Origin: a virus
Reading direction: 5' to 3' (one strand)
DNA: 27,287 nucleotides
Virus record (IMG/VR): IMGVR_UViG_3300015168_000002
Coordinates: 1 to 27,287 of that record
In this document: piece after piece, positions 1 through 6,123 of the stretch
Layout: each line of letters begins with the position of its first letter
Position numbering within the stretch: the stretch's first letter is position 1
Made by a program: the position numbers and the translations under genes
The notes under the pieces: model-generated
The model's input: only the letters and a program-made list of their open reading frames with translations
What the model was told of the DNA's origin: nothing
The model's database searches: none

Positions 1-495
1 GTGGTCGGCGGAGTCGGCAAAACAAACCGAATCACAACTGCAACGTGATAGCCTTTTATCAATTATTCGTGGTTTGAAATAAACATTACTGATCAGGGCT
101 AATAGCCCGAAACGCTAGACGTATTTTACCTAGCGTATAATGTTGATAGCAAACAGACCTATATTCGGTTGGTCACCGCCTGTAGTTTGCTAGATTCCGG
201 TTTCCGTACCGATTACGGATAGTGAGTAGCTGGCACAGAGGACGATCTGCACGAATTAGCGAGTCAGAATGGTAAACCCTGTAGGTTTCCAAAACTTCGG
301 AAACGAAAGTTTGATTGTCGCCCGCGCCATTTTCGGTAGCCAGCGCAGCCTAGCCGAAGTGCTCTTTGACTGACATACTCAATTGCAGGCGGAAGTTTCG
401 CCATAATAGTCTGACGTATGCAGTATTAATGACTAGCCTAAATGACCTTGGCGTTAGTTAAATGAATATGCCAAGCCGGATCAAGGTAACCGGCA

Positions 496-548
496 GTTAG
501 ACGGCAGTGTCTTGAAGCGCTGCGCCGTCAACTTTATAGGACTTCAAG
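496..548 (+). other. RNA pseudoknot within the structured RNA
   Basis: Stem 1 pairs GTT-a-GACGGC (496-505, one bulged A) with GCCGTCAAC (524-532). Its loop carries CTTGAAG (511-517), an exact complement of CTTCAAG (542-548) nine nt beyond the stem. The second strand directly abuts the next helix (549-554/566-571), which would allow coaxial stacking. Both stems are read directly from the sequence; their formation in the cell is inference. Confidence 0.6.
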
Positions 549-613
549 CTAGGTTTGGTTGCAGCACCTAGGCAAAACGCACGGTAGAAATACGCCGGAT
601 ACCGTAACCGGCT

Positions 614-710
614 TTTATATCAACGGGCGTCAACCATGACACGTAATGGCGTGCGCGGGAACAGGCAGCGAAAGCGTCGATGCCGATAAGCTGGCGTCCG
701 TTGATATAAA
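614..710 (+). other. 19-bp terminal hairpin of the structured RNA, next to the tRNA
   Basis: Bases 614-632 pair with 692-710: 13 uninterrupted Watson-Crick pairs followed by 6 more including two G-U pairs. The 59-nt loop holds two smaller hairpins, 634-637/646-649 and 664-667/681-684. The second contains GC-GAAA-GC (668-675), a GNRA tetraloop. The helix ends 7 nt before the mature tRNA 5' end, so RNase P cleavage at 717/718 could define the RNA's 3' end (inference). Confidence 0.65.
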
Positions 711-717
711 TAATTTA

Positions 718-802
718 GCCAGCGTGACGAAACTGGTAGACGTAGCGGACTTAAAATTCGCAGGCTTAGGCTGTGTCGGTTCGATTCCGACCGCTGGCAC
801 CA
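718..802 (+). tRNA. tRNA-Leu (anticodon UAA)
   Basis: The acceptor stem GCCAGCG (718-724) pairs with CGCTGGC (792-798), followed by an encoded A-CCA (799-802). The anticodon stem GCGGA (745-749)/TTCGC (757-761) closes loop CTTAAAA with anticodon TAA at 752-754. The T arm is GTCGG (775-779), loop TTCGATT, CCGAC (787-791). The 13-nt stretch 762-774 gives the long variable arm of class II tRNAs, consistent with Leu. It would read UUA and UUG. The CCA end lies 3 nt before the Shine-Dalgarno sequence of the next gene, so tRNA and mRNA are probably cut from one transcript. Confidence 0.95.
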
Positions 803-815
803 ACTAAGGATTAAC

Positions 816-1061
816 ATGGCATTCGAAAGTAAAGACCCAGAGACTTTAAAAGTCGTGCACAATTATGGCGAAGCAATGGCAACACTTCCTGCCTCGCTAG
901 TCGCTGAACTAAATACAATCATTGACGAATCATGCAAGCCTGCTGAATTTCGTATGCGCCATATGAACGCAGAACACGGCGAAATCGGTCGCATTATTGC
1001 TGTCGGTATTATGCTTCGCATGACGCTATTGATAGAAGAATTTCCGGGCGAAGAAGAATGA
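816..1061 (+). CDS. small phage protein of unknown function (81 aa)
   Basis: I do not recognise this protein. It starts at ATG with AAGGA (806-810) 5 nt upstream, a good ribosome binding site. It has no signal peptide or clear membrane segment; residues around IIAVGIMLRMTLLI are hydrophobic, and the C-terminus is acidic (EEFPGEEE). The predicted character is a small, mostly helical soluble protein. Its stop overlaps the next start as ATGA (1058-1061), so it is translationally coupled to the Sak4-like ATPase, which suggests a replication or recombination accessory role. That role is inferred from position only. Confidence 0.75.
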   Translation: MAFESKDPETLKVVHNYGEAMATLPASLVAELNTIIDESCKPAEFRMRHMNAEHGEIGRIIAVGIMLRMTLLIEEFPGEEE

Positions 1062-1771
1062 ACCAACGCGATCTAGTACCAGCAAACCAACTAGCGCAAC
1101 AATCAGGCGTCAAAGGCATTTTTTATGGCCCTCCCGGTTCTGGCAAAACTCCATTGATCGAAACAGCACAAAGGCCGTTTATGTTGGTTTGTGAGCCGGG
1201 CATGTTGTCGATGCGTCAAAGTCGTGTGCCATGCTATGCCGCGCCAGATGGCAAACGCATCGGTGAGTTTTTCGATTGGCTATTTCAGTCTCGCGAAGTC
1301 GATCAATTCGACACTGTGGGTATTGACTCAGGTAGCGAGCTTGCAGAAATCATCTTGCGTGAAAAGTTCGCAGTGAATAAAGACGGGCGTAAAGCCTATG
1401 GTGAAATGTCGAAACAATGCACAGATTGGTTTGATGGTTTGTACCATTTGAAGCGCAAACACGTTTACATAATTTGCAAACAGAGTGCGCTTGAAACTGT
1501 GTCAACGTCATTTATTGGCGGTGTTCCTACAATTACGACGAACCGCAGGGTTCAACCGTATTTCCCCGGTCAAGATTTGCCGATGAAAGTAAGCCACAAA
1601 TACGATTTGGTCTGCCAAGTGAATAAAGGGCCAATCCCCGGAGTTACCGGTGAATGGCCCTATTTTCGGTGTAAAGGCAGTGATACAATAACTGCCCGCG
1701 ACCGTAGCGGTAAGCTTGACGAATTCGAAGAACCGAACTTGACGAAACTATTCGCTAAAGCAATGTCATAA
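1058..1771 (+). CDS. Sak4-like phage ATPase (AAA_24-type nucleotide-binding protein)
   Basis: A 237-residue RecA-fold ATPase of the phage nucleotide-binding protein type. Walker A is GPPGSGKT (residues 24-31), and the probable Walker B is the strand ending in D90 (FDTVGIDS). Short proteins of this kind, in phages that also carry a DUF669-like protein, are described as Sak4 single-strand annealing/recombination proteins working with a single-strand-binding partner; such a partner is the next plus-strand gene here. The start overlaps the previous stop by ATGA. A hairpin at 1627-1661 inside the gene looks terminator-like but is probably coding coincidence. Alternatives are a more general AAA helper ATPase of replication. 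The ATPase fold is firm; the Sak4 role is probable. Confidence 0.8.
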   Translation: MNQRDLVPANQLAQQSGVKGIFYGPPGSGKTPLIETAQRPFMLVCEPGMLSMRQSRVPCYAAPDGKRIGEFFDWLFQSREVDQFDTVGIDSGSELAEIILREKFAVNKDGRKAYGEMSKQCTDWFDGLYHLKRKHVYIICKQSALETVSTSFIGGVPTITTNRRVQPYFPGQDLPMKVSHKYDLVCQVNKGPIPGVTGEWPYFRCKGSDTITARDRSGKLDEFEEPNLTKLFAKAMS

Positions 1772-2113
1772 CATTACTTTGACTTCGGCGGCACAGGCGG
1801 ATTATCGCCTTGCGGTCTAGGATTCGGATTCGGCGGATTCGTTGGGTTATGAACCGGCGTGTTTTTGTTTGCCGGTGTGATGGGTGAAGTAGTCATATTG
1901 ACTTTCAGAGTTTAGGGGAATTACTAGATTAGGCTAATTCATATCAAATATATGTAGGACAAACTACAATATTTATGTCAGTCAATGCCTGAGCCGGAAG
2001 AATATCGCTACCGAGTTTCGAAAGAAATAACGGGATACCGGCAGGCGCCATTTACTGAAAAGTAACGTCAACGTCGCAACGTCAACGCGGCATCTTTGCA
2101 AAGAAAGTTATTC
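1772..2113. other. intergenic region with dyad, direct repeat and possible promoter
   Basis: This 342-nt gap in an otherwise packed module holds a possible 40-codon minus-strand frame (1774-1896), a TTGACT hexamer at 1898-1903 with only poor -10 matches 16-17 nt on, and a TACAAT hexamer at 1965-1970. It also has a dyad ATA-TGTAG/CTACA-a-TAT at 1950-1972 with loop GACAAA. The 10-nt direct repeat AACGTCAACG occurs at 2064-2073 and 2078-2087, just before the single-strand-binding gene. A 26-codon plus-strand frame (1985-2065) lacks a ribosome binding site. The region may carry a promoter or operator for the genes that follow; nothing is certain. Confidence 0.35.
1774..1896 (-). CDS. possible Pro/Asn-rich 40-residue peptide, antisense to the replication module
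   Basis: The minus-strand frame runs from ATG (1896-1894) to TAA (1776-1774) and encodes a low-complexity peptide rich in Pro and Asn (NPPNPNPRP in the middle) ending PPVPPKSK. It fills the larger part of the gap between two plus-strand genes. No strong Shine-Dalgarno sequence is seen and its orientation opposes its neighbours. The biased composition could be that of a real small linker-like phage protein or chance in a short frame. No function is assigned. Confidence 0.3.
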   Translation of the reverse strand: MTTSPITPANKNTPVHNPTNPPNPNPRPQGDNPPVPPKSK

Positions 2114-2830
2114 ATGGCACAACTTCCACAACGATTCAACGCACAGCAAGTGCGACCTGCAGACCCTGACGGCGGTGGCGGATTGCCTGTTGGCAATCAT
2201 TTTGTTTACATCAAGAAAACAGAAGTAGTTGCGAACAAAGACCCAAGCACGGGTCATCAACTCGTGCTGACGATTGCTTGCTATGAAGGCCCGGCAAAAG
2301 GTTCTGAAGCGCTCTATCGTCTGAATTTGTATCACACCGGTTCGCAAGAAGCTGTGCGGATTGCTTACGAACAGCTTTCCGCTATTTGTCATGTCACCGG
2401 CAAATACGACATTGGCGATACTGACGAACTGCAGAACTCGCCGTTTATCGCTGTCGTTGAAAGCCAAAACGATCCACAATATCCGACTCGGACGCAAATC
2501 AAGGGCGTACTTGACAAGAACGGCGACAAGCCCGGACAGCCGGGTGTCAAAGGTAAGGTTGCGGCACCTAGCGCAGCACCTGCACCGAGCACACAAGCGC
2601 CCGCGCCTGCCCCGTGGACTCCCGGTACTGCAGCAGCGCCTGCCGCACCCGCAACTGCAGCTTGGGGGCCGTCTAGCGCCGCACCGGCAGCAGCACCCGT
2701 AGCCGCGCCCGGCTTTGCTCCGCCAGCGGCTGCACCTGCACCTGCTGCCGCTGCTTGGACACCGGTTCCTGCCGGTCAACCTGCCGCCACGCCGGGCAGC
2801 GGCGCACCGGCTTGGGCTGCACCGCGCTAA
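2114..2830 (+). CDS. DUF669-like single-strand DNA-binding protein with Ala/Pro-rich tail
   Basis: A 238-residue protein starting at ATG 2114 (MAQLPQRF). The frame is open upstream to a TTG at 2096, but ATG 2114 matches the usual start of such proteins. Residues about 1-130 resemble phage DUF669 proteins, including the segment LYRLNLYHTGSQEAVRIAYE and a following CHVTGK. DUF669 proteins are thought to be phage single-strand-binding proteins that partner Sak4-type ATPases, and this gene follows one. Residues about 150-238 are a low-complexity, Ala/Pro-rich, presumably disordered tail, as in many SSBs; it ends GAPAWAAPR rather than in the acidic tip of bacterial SSB. A terminator hairpin follows 20 nt after the stop. 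Confidence 0.75.
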   Translation: MAQLPQRFNAQQVRPADPDGGGGLPVGNHFVYIKKTEVVANKDPSTGHQLVLTIACYEGPAKGSEALYRLNLYHTGSQEAVRIAYEQLSAICHVTGKYDIGDTDELQNSPFIAVVESQNDPQYPTRTQIKGVLDKNGDKPGQPGVKGKVAAPSAAPAPSTQAPAPAPWTPGTAAAPAAPATAAWGPSSAAPAAAPVAAPGFAPPAAAPAPAAAAWTPVPAGQPAATPGSGAPAWAAPR

Positions 2831-2849
2831 TCGTCACTAGATGACGCTA

Positions 2850-2880
2850 GACACCGGCATGACTGCCGGTGTCTTTACTT
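2850..2880 (+). terminator. strong Rho-independent terminator
   Basis: The perfect 10-bp stem GACACCGGCA (2850-2859)/TGCCGGTGTC (2864-2873) has loop TGAC and is followed by TTTACTT. It sits 20 nt after the DUF669-like stop and only 9 nt before the ATG of the nuclease gene. It may end most transcripts from the upstream operon or act as an attenuator or processing site, with partial read-through to the nuclease and helicase. Confidence 0.85.
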
Positions 2881-2889
2881 GAAGCTTCC

Positions 2890-3765
2890 ATGACACAAGA
2901 ACTTGATCTAGGCGCACCCGGCGTAGCTAAGAAAGTTGCGCGGGAAGTTCTGGAAGATATCGACCGCGCGGCGGTAGAACTCTACACAGACGGACACAGA
3001 AAACACCTAGGCGCGTCGATCATTGGTGAAACGTGTTACCGCAAACTTTGGTTTGTTTTCCGTTGGGTTTATAACTTTCCGTTTCAAGGTAGACAGTTGC
3101 GCCTATTAAATCGAGGGCATCGCGAAGAAATTCGCTTCAACGAATGGCTTGCACACAGCGGATATGATGTTCGCCCGCTTGACCCCGAAACAGGCAAACA
3201 ATGGCGCGTTAACGCTATTGGTGGTCACTTTGGTGGTTCGCAAGATGGTGAAGTAATTTTACCTGCGAAATTCAATTATCCGTATCCGTTACTATTAGAA
3301 TACAAGACTAACGGAACAGGACCAAATTTCAACAAGCTACTTGATAAAGGTATTGTAGTTGCGAAGCCGCAGCACTTTGACCAAATGAATACGTATGGAT
3401 ACATCAAAGGCTACAAATGGGGCCTTTATCTGAACGTATGCAAGAATGATGATAATATTCATTCTGAAATAGTCAAACTAGACCATGACCGAGGTAAGAA
3501 ACTAGAAGACAAAGCCAGAGTAATAATTCTGTCTCAAGTACCACCGCCGCGCGCTGCTGAAAATCCCGCCGCCGAAGTCTGCAAATATTGCAATTTCAAA
3601 GACGTTTGCTATTACCGTCAACCTGTTGAAAAGAATTGCCGTAGCTGTAGTTACGCATCGGCTCAGGACAACAAAGAATGGCACTGCGGTAAATGGAATG
3701 CAATTATTCCTGAAGCCGCTATTATTGCCGGTTGTCCCGAATGGATAAGCATTTACAAGCCCTAA
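2890..3765 (+). CDS. Cas4/RecB-like PD-(D/E)XK nuclease with probable Fe-S cysteines
   Basis: A 291-residue protein. The start is placed at ATG 2890 (MTQELD); an in-frame GTG at 2869 lies inside the terminator stem and is unlikely. The order of motifs matches RecB-family nucleases: GASIIGETCYRKLW (residues 41-54), H77 in GHREE, D119 in GSQDGE, and E137-x-K139 in LLEYKT. C49 together with the C-terminal CKYCNFKDVC fits the four-cysteine 4Fe-4S arrangement of Cas4/AddB nucleases. Further cysteines follow (NCRSCSYA and HCGKW). The likely job is end resection producing single strands for the Sak4-like/DUF669-like pair. No cas1 or CRISPR array is nearby, so this is a phage recombination nuclease rather than a CRISPR gene. 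One nt separates it from the helicase. Confidence 0.85.
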   Translation: MTQELDLGAPGVAKKVAREVLEDIDRAAVELYTDGHRKHLGASIIGETCYRKLWFVFRWVYNFPFQGRQLRLLNRGHREEIRFNEWLAHSGYDVRPLDPETGKQWRVNAIGGHFGGSQDGEVILPAKFNYPYPLLLEYKTNGTGPNFNKLLDKGIVVAKPQHFDQMNTYGYIKGYKWGLYLNVCKNDDNIHSEIVKLDHDRGKKLEDKARVIILSQVPPPRAAENPAAEVCKYCNFKDVCYYRQPVEKNCRSCSYASAQDNKEWHCGKWNAIIPEAAIIAGCPEWISIYKP

Positions 3766-3766
3766 C

Positions 3767-5422
3767 ATGCAAGCCCGTTGGTATCAAGCTGGTGCTATTC
3801 AAAGCCTGTTCGAATTCGTGCAGGCCAAAGGTACGCGCGACCAAGCGCCATTAATAGCATTGCCCACAGGAACTGGAAAAGGATATGTTGTAGGTGACTT
3901 TACGCGTCAGGTAATGTCGCGCGCTCCCCGAACTCGCGTAATGATGGCAACGCACGTCAAGGAACTTATCAGCCAAAACGCAGCAAAGCTTTTAGAAATC
4001 TGGCCGCTTGCACCACTTGGTATTTACAGCGCAGGTTTGAAGTCGCGTGATATGGGTATGCCTATAACGTTTTGCGGCGTGCAAAGTGTCTACAAGAAAG
4101 CTGAATTATTCGGTTGGATAGACATTTTGATTATTGATGAAGCGCATTTGCTAAGTCCAAAATCTGCCTCAATGTATCAGGTTCTAATAGCGAAGCTTCG
4201 CGCTATGAATCCTGACATATTCATTGTGGGCTTGACAGCTACAGCCTATCGCATGGGTCAAGGTTCATTGACAGATGGTGATGGAATTTTTACCGATATC
4301 TGTTACGACATGACAGATATAAAGGGGTTCAATCAGCTTGTTGCAGAAGGCTTTTTATGTCCGCTTTATCCGAAGAAAACCAACACAACATTTGACGTTT
4401 CAAAAGTCGGAATAAGCAATGGAGAATTCAACAAAGGCGAGCTAGAAAAGGCAGTTGACAAGGACACTTTGACGCGCGCTTGTTTGGCAGAATTAGTACA
4501 CTTTGGAGCGGACCGCGATTGCTGGATGATTTTTGCATCGGGCATTCACCACTCAGAACGAATTGCCGCAATTCTTCGCGACGAATTCGGAGTGAGTGCG
4601 GGTGCGATTCATAGTGGAAATAGTGATGATGAAAATAACGCATTCATTAGCGCGTTTAAGTCGGGACAAATGCGTTGCGCCGTTAACATGAACAAGTTAA
4701 CGACTGGGTTTGACCATCCACCTATTGATTTGATCGGCGGAATGCGACCGACACAATCACCAGGGCTTCACGTTCAAATGTTGGGGCGCGGAACTAGGCC
4801 AAGTCATGATACTGGAAAACGAGATACGTTAGTTTTAGATTTCGCTGGAAACACAAGACGTTTAGGACCAATCAATGATCCAAAAATTCCGACGAAATCA
4901 GGCGGCGGTGGCGGCGATGCCCCGGTGCGAATATGTGAACAATGCGGCATATATTGCCCGGCTTCGGCACGTATTTGTTATTGCTGCGGTTACGAATTCA
5001 CGTTTCAAGAAAAACTACTTTCTACAGCAAGCACGGATGAACTTATACGCAGCGATGCGCCGATTATCGAAACGTTCCCCGTTAAGCGGGTTTTGTACGG
5101 TCGCCATCAGAAAAAAATAACCAATCCTGACGGTTCGATAACGCTTAGACCGCCGTGTATGCGTGTGACGTATCTTGTAGGCATGACACCATATACTGAA
5201 TGGGTGTTTCTTGACTCTGACCCGAAAAGCCTTGCTGCTAAAAAATCGCGCGATTGGTGGCACCAACGACATGCATACGAACCGCCGAATCCTTCTAACT
5301 GTGCTCCATTTCCGAGTGCTACAGATGCAGCATTGTCGATAGCGTCACAATTGAAAGTTCCTAAGTCGATTCGAGTATGGACGAATAGACCACAGCCTGA
5401 GGTGCAAAGTGTCGAATATTAG
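3767..5422 (+). CDS. SF2 DEAH-box helicase with C-terminal zinc ribbon
   Basis: A 551-residue superfamily 2 helicase. Motif I LPTGTGKG lies at residues 32-39, motif II is IIDEAHL (about 122-128), motif III is GLTATAYRMG, and motif VI is MLGRGTRPS, so both RecA-like lobes are present. After the helicase core, CEQCGIYCPASARICYCCGYE supplies paired cysteines for a zinc ribbon or zinc finger. Helicases of this layout are common in phage replication clusters and probably unwind or remodel DNA at forks or recombination intermediates. The start is 1 nt after the nuclease stop. The 3' end overlaps the next gene by 14 nt in another frame, again suggesting coupling. Confidence 0.9.
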   Translation: MQARWYQAGAIQSLFEFVQAKGTRDQAPLIALPTGTGKGYVVGDFTRQVMSRAPRTRVMMATHVKELISQNAAKLLEIWPLAPLGIYSAGLKSRDMGMPITFCGVQSVYKKAELFGWIDILIIDEAHLLSPKSASMYQVLIAKLRAMNPDIFIVGLTATAYRMGQGSLTDGDGIFTDICYDMTDIKGFNQLVAEGFLCPLYPKKTNTTFDVSKVGISNGEFNKGELEKAVDKDTLTRACLAELVHFGADRDCWMIFASGIHHSERIAAILRDEFGVSAGAIHSGNSDDENNAFISAFKSGQMRCAVNMNKLTTGFDHPPIDLIGGMRPTQSPGLHVQMLGRGTRPSHDTGKRDTLVLDFAGNTRRLGPINDPKIPTKSGGGGGDAPVRICEQCGIYCPASARICYCCGYEFTFQEKLLSTASTDELIRSDAPIIETFPVKRVLYGRHQKKITNPDGSITLRPPCMRVTYLVGMTPYTEWVFLDSDPKSLAAKKSRDWWHQRHAYEPPNPSNCAPFPSATDAALSIASQLKVPKSIRVWTNRPQPEVQSVEY

Positions 5423-5669
5423 TTTCAGAGCGCTAACGCTTATAGGCGTCGGTCACGAACTTGAAAAGGTATTACGTCGCTATGCAGGTAAAGATGGTCA
5501 AGACGGCTTGACGCCAAGTTGCATAAGCTGCGAACATTTTAGAGAATCGACAGAGGAATGCAACGCAGCTAACGGGCAGCGCCCGCCAGCGCGAATTATA
5601 GCATTTGGATGCAACCTGTATCGTGACAAAGATGATATCCCTTTTGACTATCCCCTGACGAAGACTTAG
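5409..5669 (+). CDS. small Cys-rich phage protein, probable zinc-binding (86 aa)
   Basis: It starts at GTG 5409 inside the end of the helicase gene. The core is PSCISCEHF (CxxC) followed by a further Cys (EECNAANG), then RPPARIIAFGCNLYRDKDDIPF. This spacing of four cysteines and the RPP-x-I-I-x-x-GC signature are familiar from small uncharacterised proteins encoded among phage replication genes. A structural zinc site is likely; the function is unknown. Its placement directly behind the helicase suggests an accessory of the replication or recombination complex. Confidence 0.75.
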   Translation: MSNISFRALTLIGVGHELEKVLRRYAGKDGQDGLTPSCISCEHFRESTEECNAANGQRPPARIIAFGCNLYRDKDDIPFDYPLTKT

Positions 5670-5696
5670 AATACAAGTTTTCGGCAGGGGCCAAAA

Positions 5697-6122
5697 GTGA
5701 AACAGTGTTTTAAGTGTTTGGAAATTAAAGACCTTAGCGAGTTTTATAGTCATCCGTTCATGGCTGACGGACATTTGAATAAATGCAAAACTTGTGCTAG
5801 GGCTGACGTTAGACAACATAGAAGCGAAAATGATTCGGTCAGAGAATATGACAGGTCTAGACATGCCGTAAACGAAGACAGGCAAGTTGCCAATTTCTTA
5901 AGAACAATGACTTGGCGCAAAGATAATCCAGAAGCCTATAAAGCGCATAACAAAGTAGCATATGAAATTAAAATAGGGCGACTGATTAGGCAACCGTGTA
6001 GGGTTTGCGGTGAAAAAGGCCATGCTCATCATGCTGATTATAGTAAGCCGCTTGAAATTGATTGGTTATGCCCAAGGCATCATCACTTGCTGCATGCGCC
6101 CGATAAAATGATAAAGGAATGA
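5697..6122 (+). CDS. HNH-like zinc-binding protein, possible endonuclease (141 aa)
   Basis: It starts at GTG 5697 with a G-rich ribosome binding site (5687-5690). Two zinc modules are visible: an N-terminal C4-x2-C7...C30-x2-C33 set, in a layout seen at the start of many phage endonuclease VII/HNH-like proteins, and a C-terminal C101-x2-C104, HHADY (111-115), WLC (123-125), HHH (128-130) block. The latter resembles the degenerate HNH motif of small phage proteins. The central part is basic and helical. It could be a nicking or homing-type endonuclease or a non-catalytic DNA-binding protein; the catalytic His-Asn-His set is not classical. It ends 1 nt before the clamp-like gene. Confidence 0.65.
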   Translation: MKQCFKCLEIKDLSEFYSHPFMADGHLNKCKTCARADVRQHRSENDSVREYDRSRHAVNEDRQVANFLRTMTWRKDNPEAYKAHNKVAYEIKIGRLIRQPCRVCGEKGHAHHADYSKPLEIDWLCPRHHHLLHAPDKMIKE

Positions 6123-6123
6123 C

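Larger units (their letters stand above)
1..717 (+). ncRNA. large structured phage RNA, GOLLD/ROOL-like candidate (5' end may lie outside window)
   Basis: There is no convincing reading frame here, yet the plus strand forms helices nearly end to end. Seen by eye: 1-8/27-35 with a bulged A; 46-50/57-61; 96-100/104-108; 112-118/130-136 (7 bp perfect); 147-154/185-192 (8 bp perfect); 203-208/214-219; 271-278/284-290; 292-299/304-312 capped by a GAAA tetraloop; 332-339/350-358; 369-378/416-424; 388-391/399-402; 447-452/470-475 abutting 475-479/490-494; 496-505/524-532; 549-554/566-571; 594-598/608-612; 614-632/692-710. Loop 511-517 is complementary to 542-548, giving a pseudoknot. The size (at least 710 nt), complexity, phage context and a tRNA 7 nt downstream match what is known of GOLLD and ROOL RNAs. 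Class membership is inference: I cannot run a covariance model. It could instead be an unnamed class or a long structured leader. Confidence 0.6.

Noticed and set aside
620-862. Minus-strand frame of 80 codons across the tRNA
   Set aside because: It runs antisense through the tRNA-Leu and the terminal hairpin, and its protein is the familiar translation of a tRNA complement.
1627-1661. Terminator-like hairpin AGGGCCA/TGGCCCT followed by TATTTT
   Set aside because: It lies inside the intact Sak4-like coding region 110 nt before the stop; the 21-nt loop and coding constraint make chance more likely than a real terminator.
1985-2065. 26-codon plus-strand frame (MPEPEEYRYR start)
   Set aside because: No ribosome binding site, very short, and no recognisable feature; kept only as part of the intergenic description.
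2108-2779. Long minus-strand frame opposite the DUF669-like gene
   Set aside because: It is a shadow of the Ala/Pro-rich codons; the product is Arg/Cys-rich low complexity.
2890-3765. Cas4-like nuclease as a sign of a CRISPR system
   Set aside because: No repeats-spacer array or other cas genes occur in the window; such nucleases are common in phage recombination modules.
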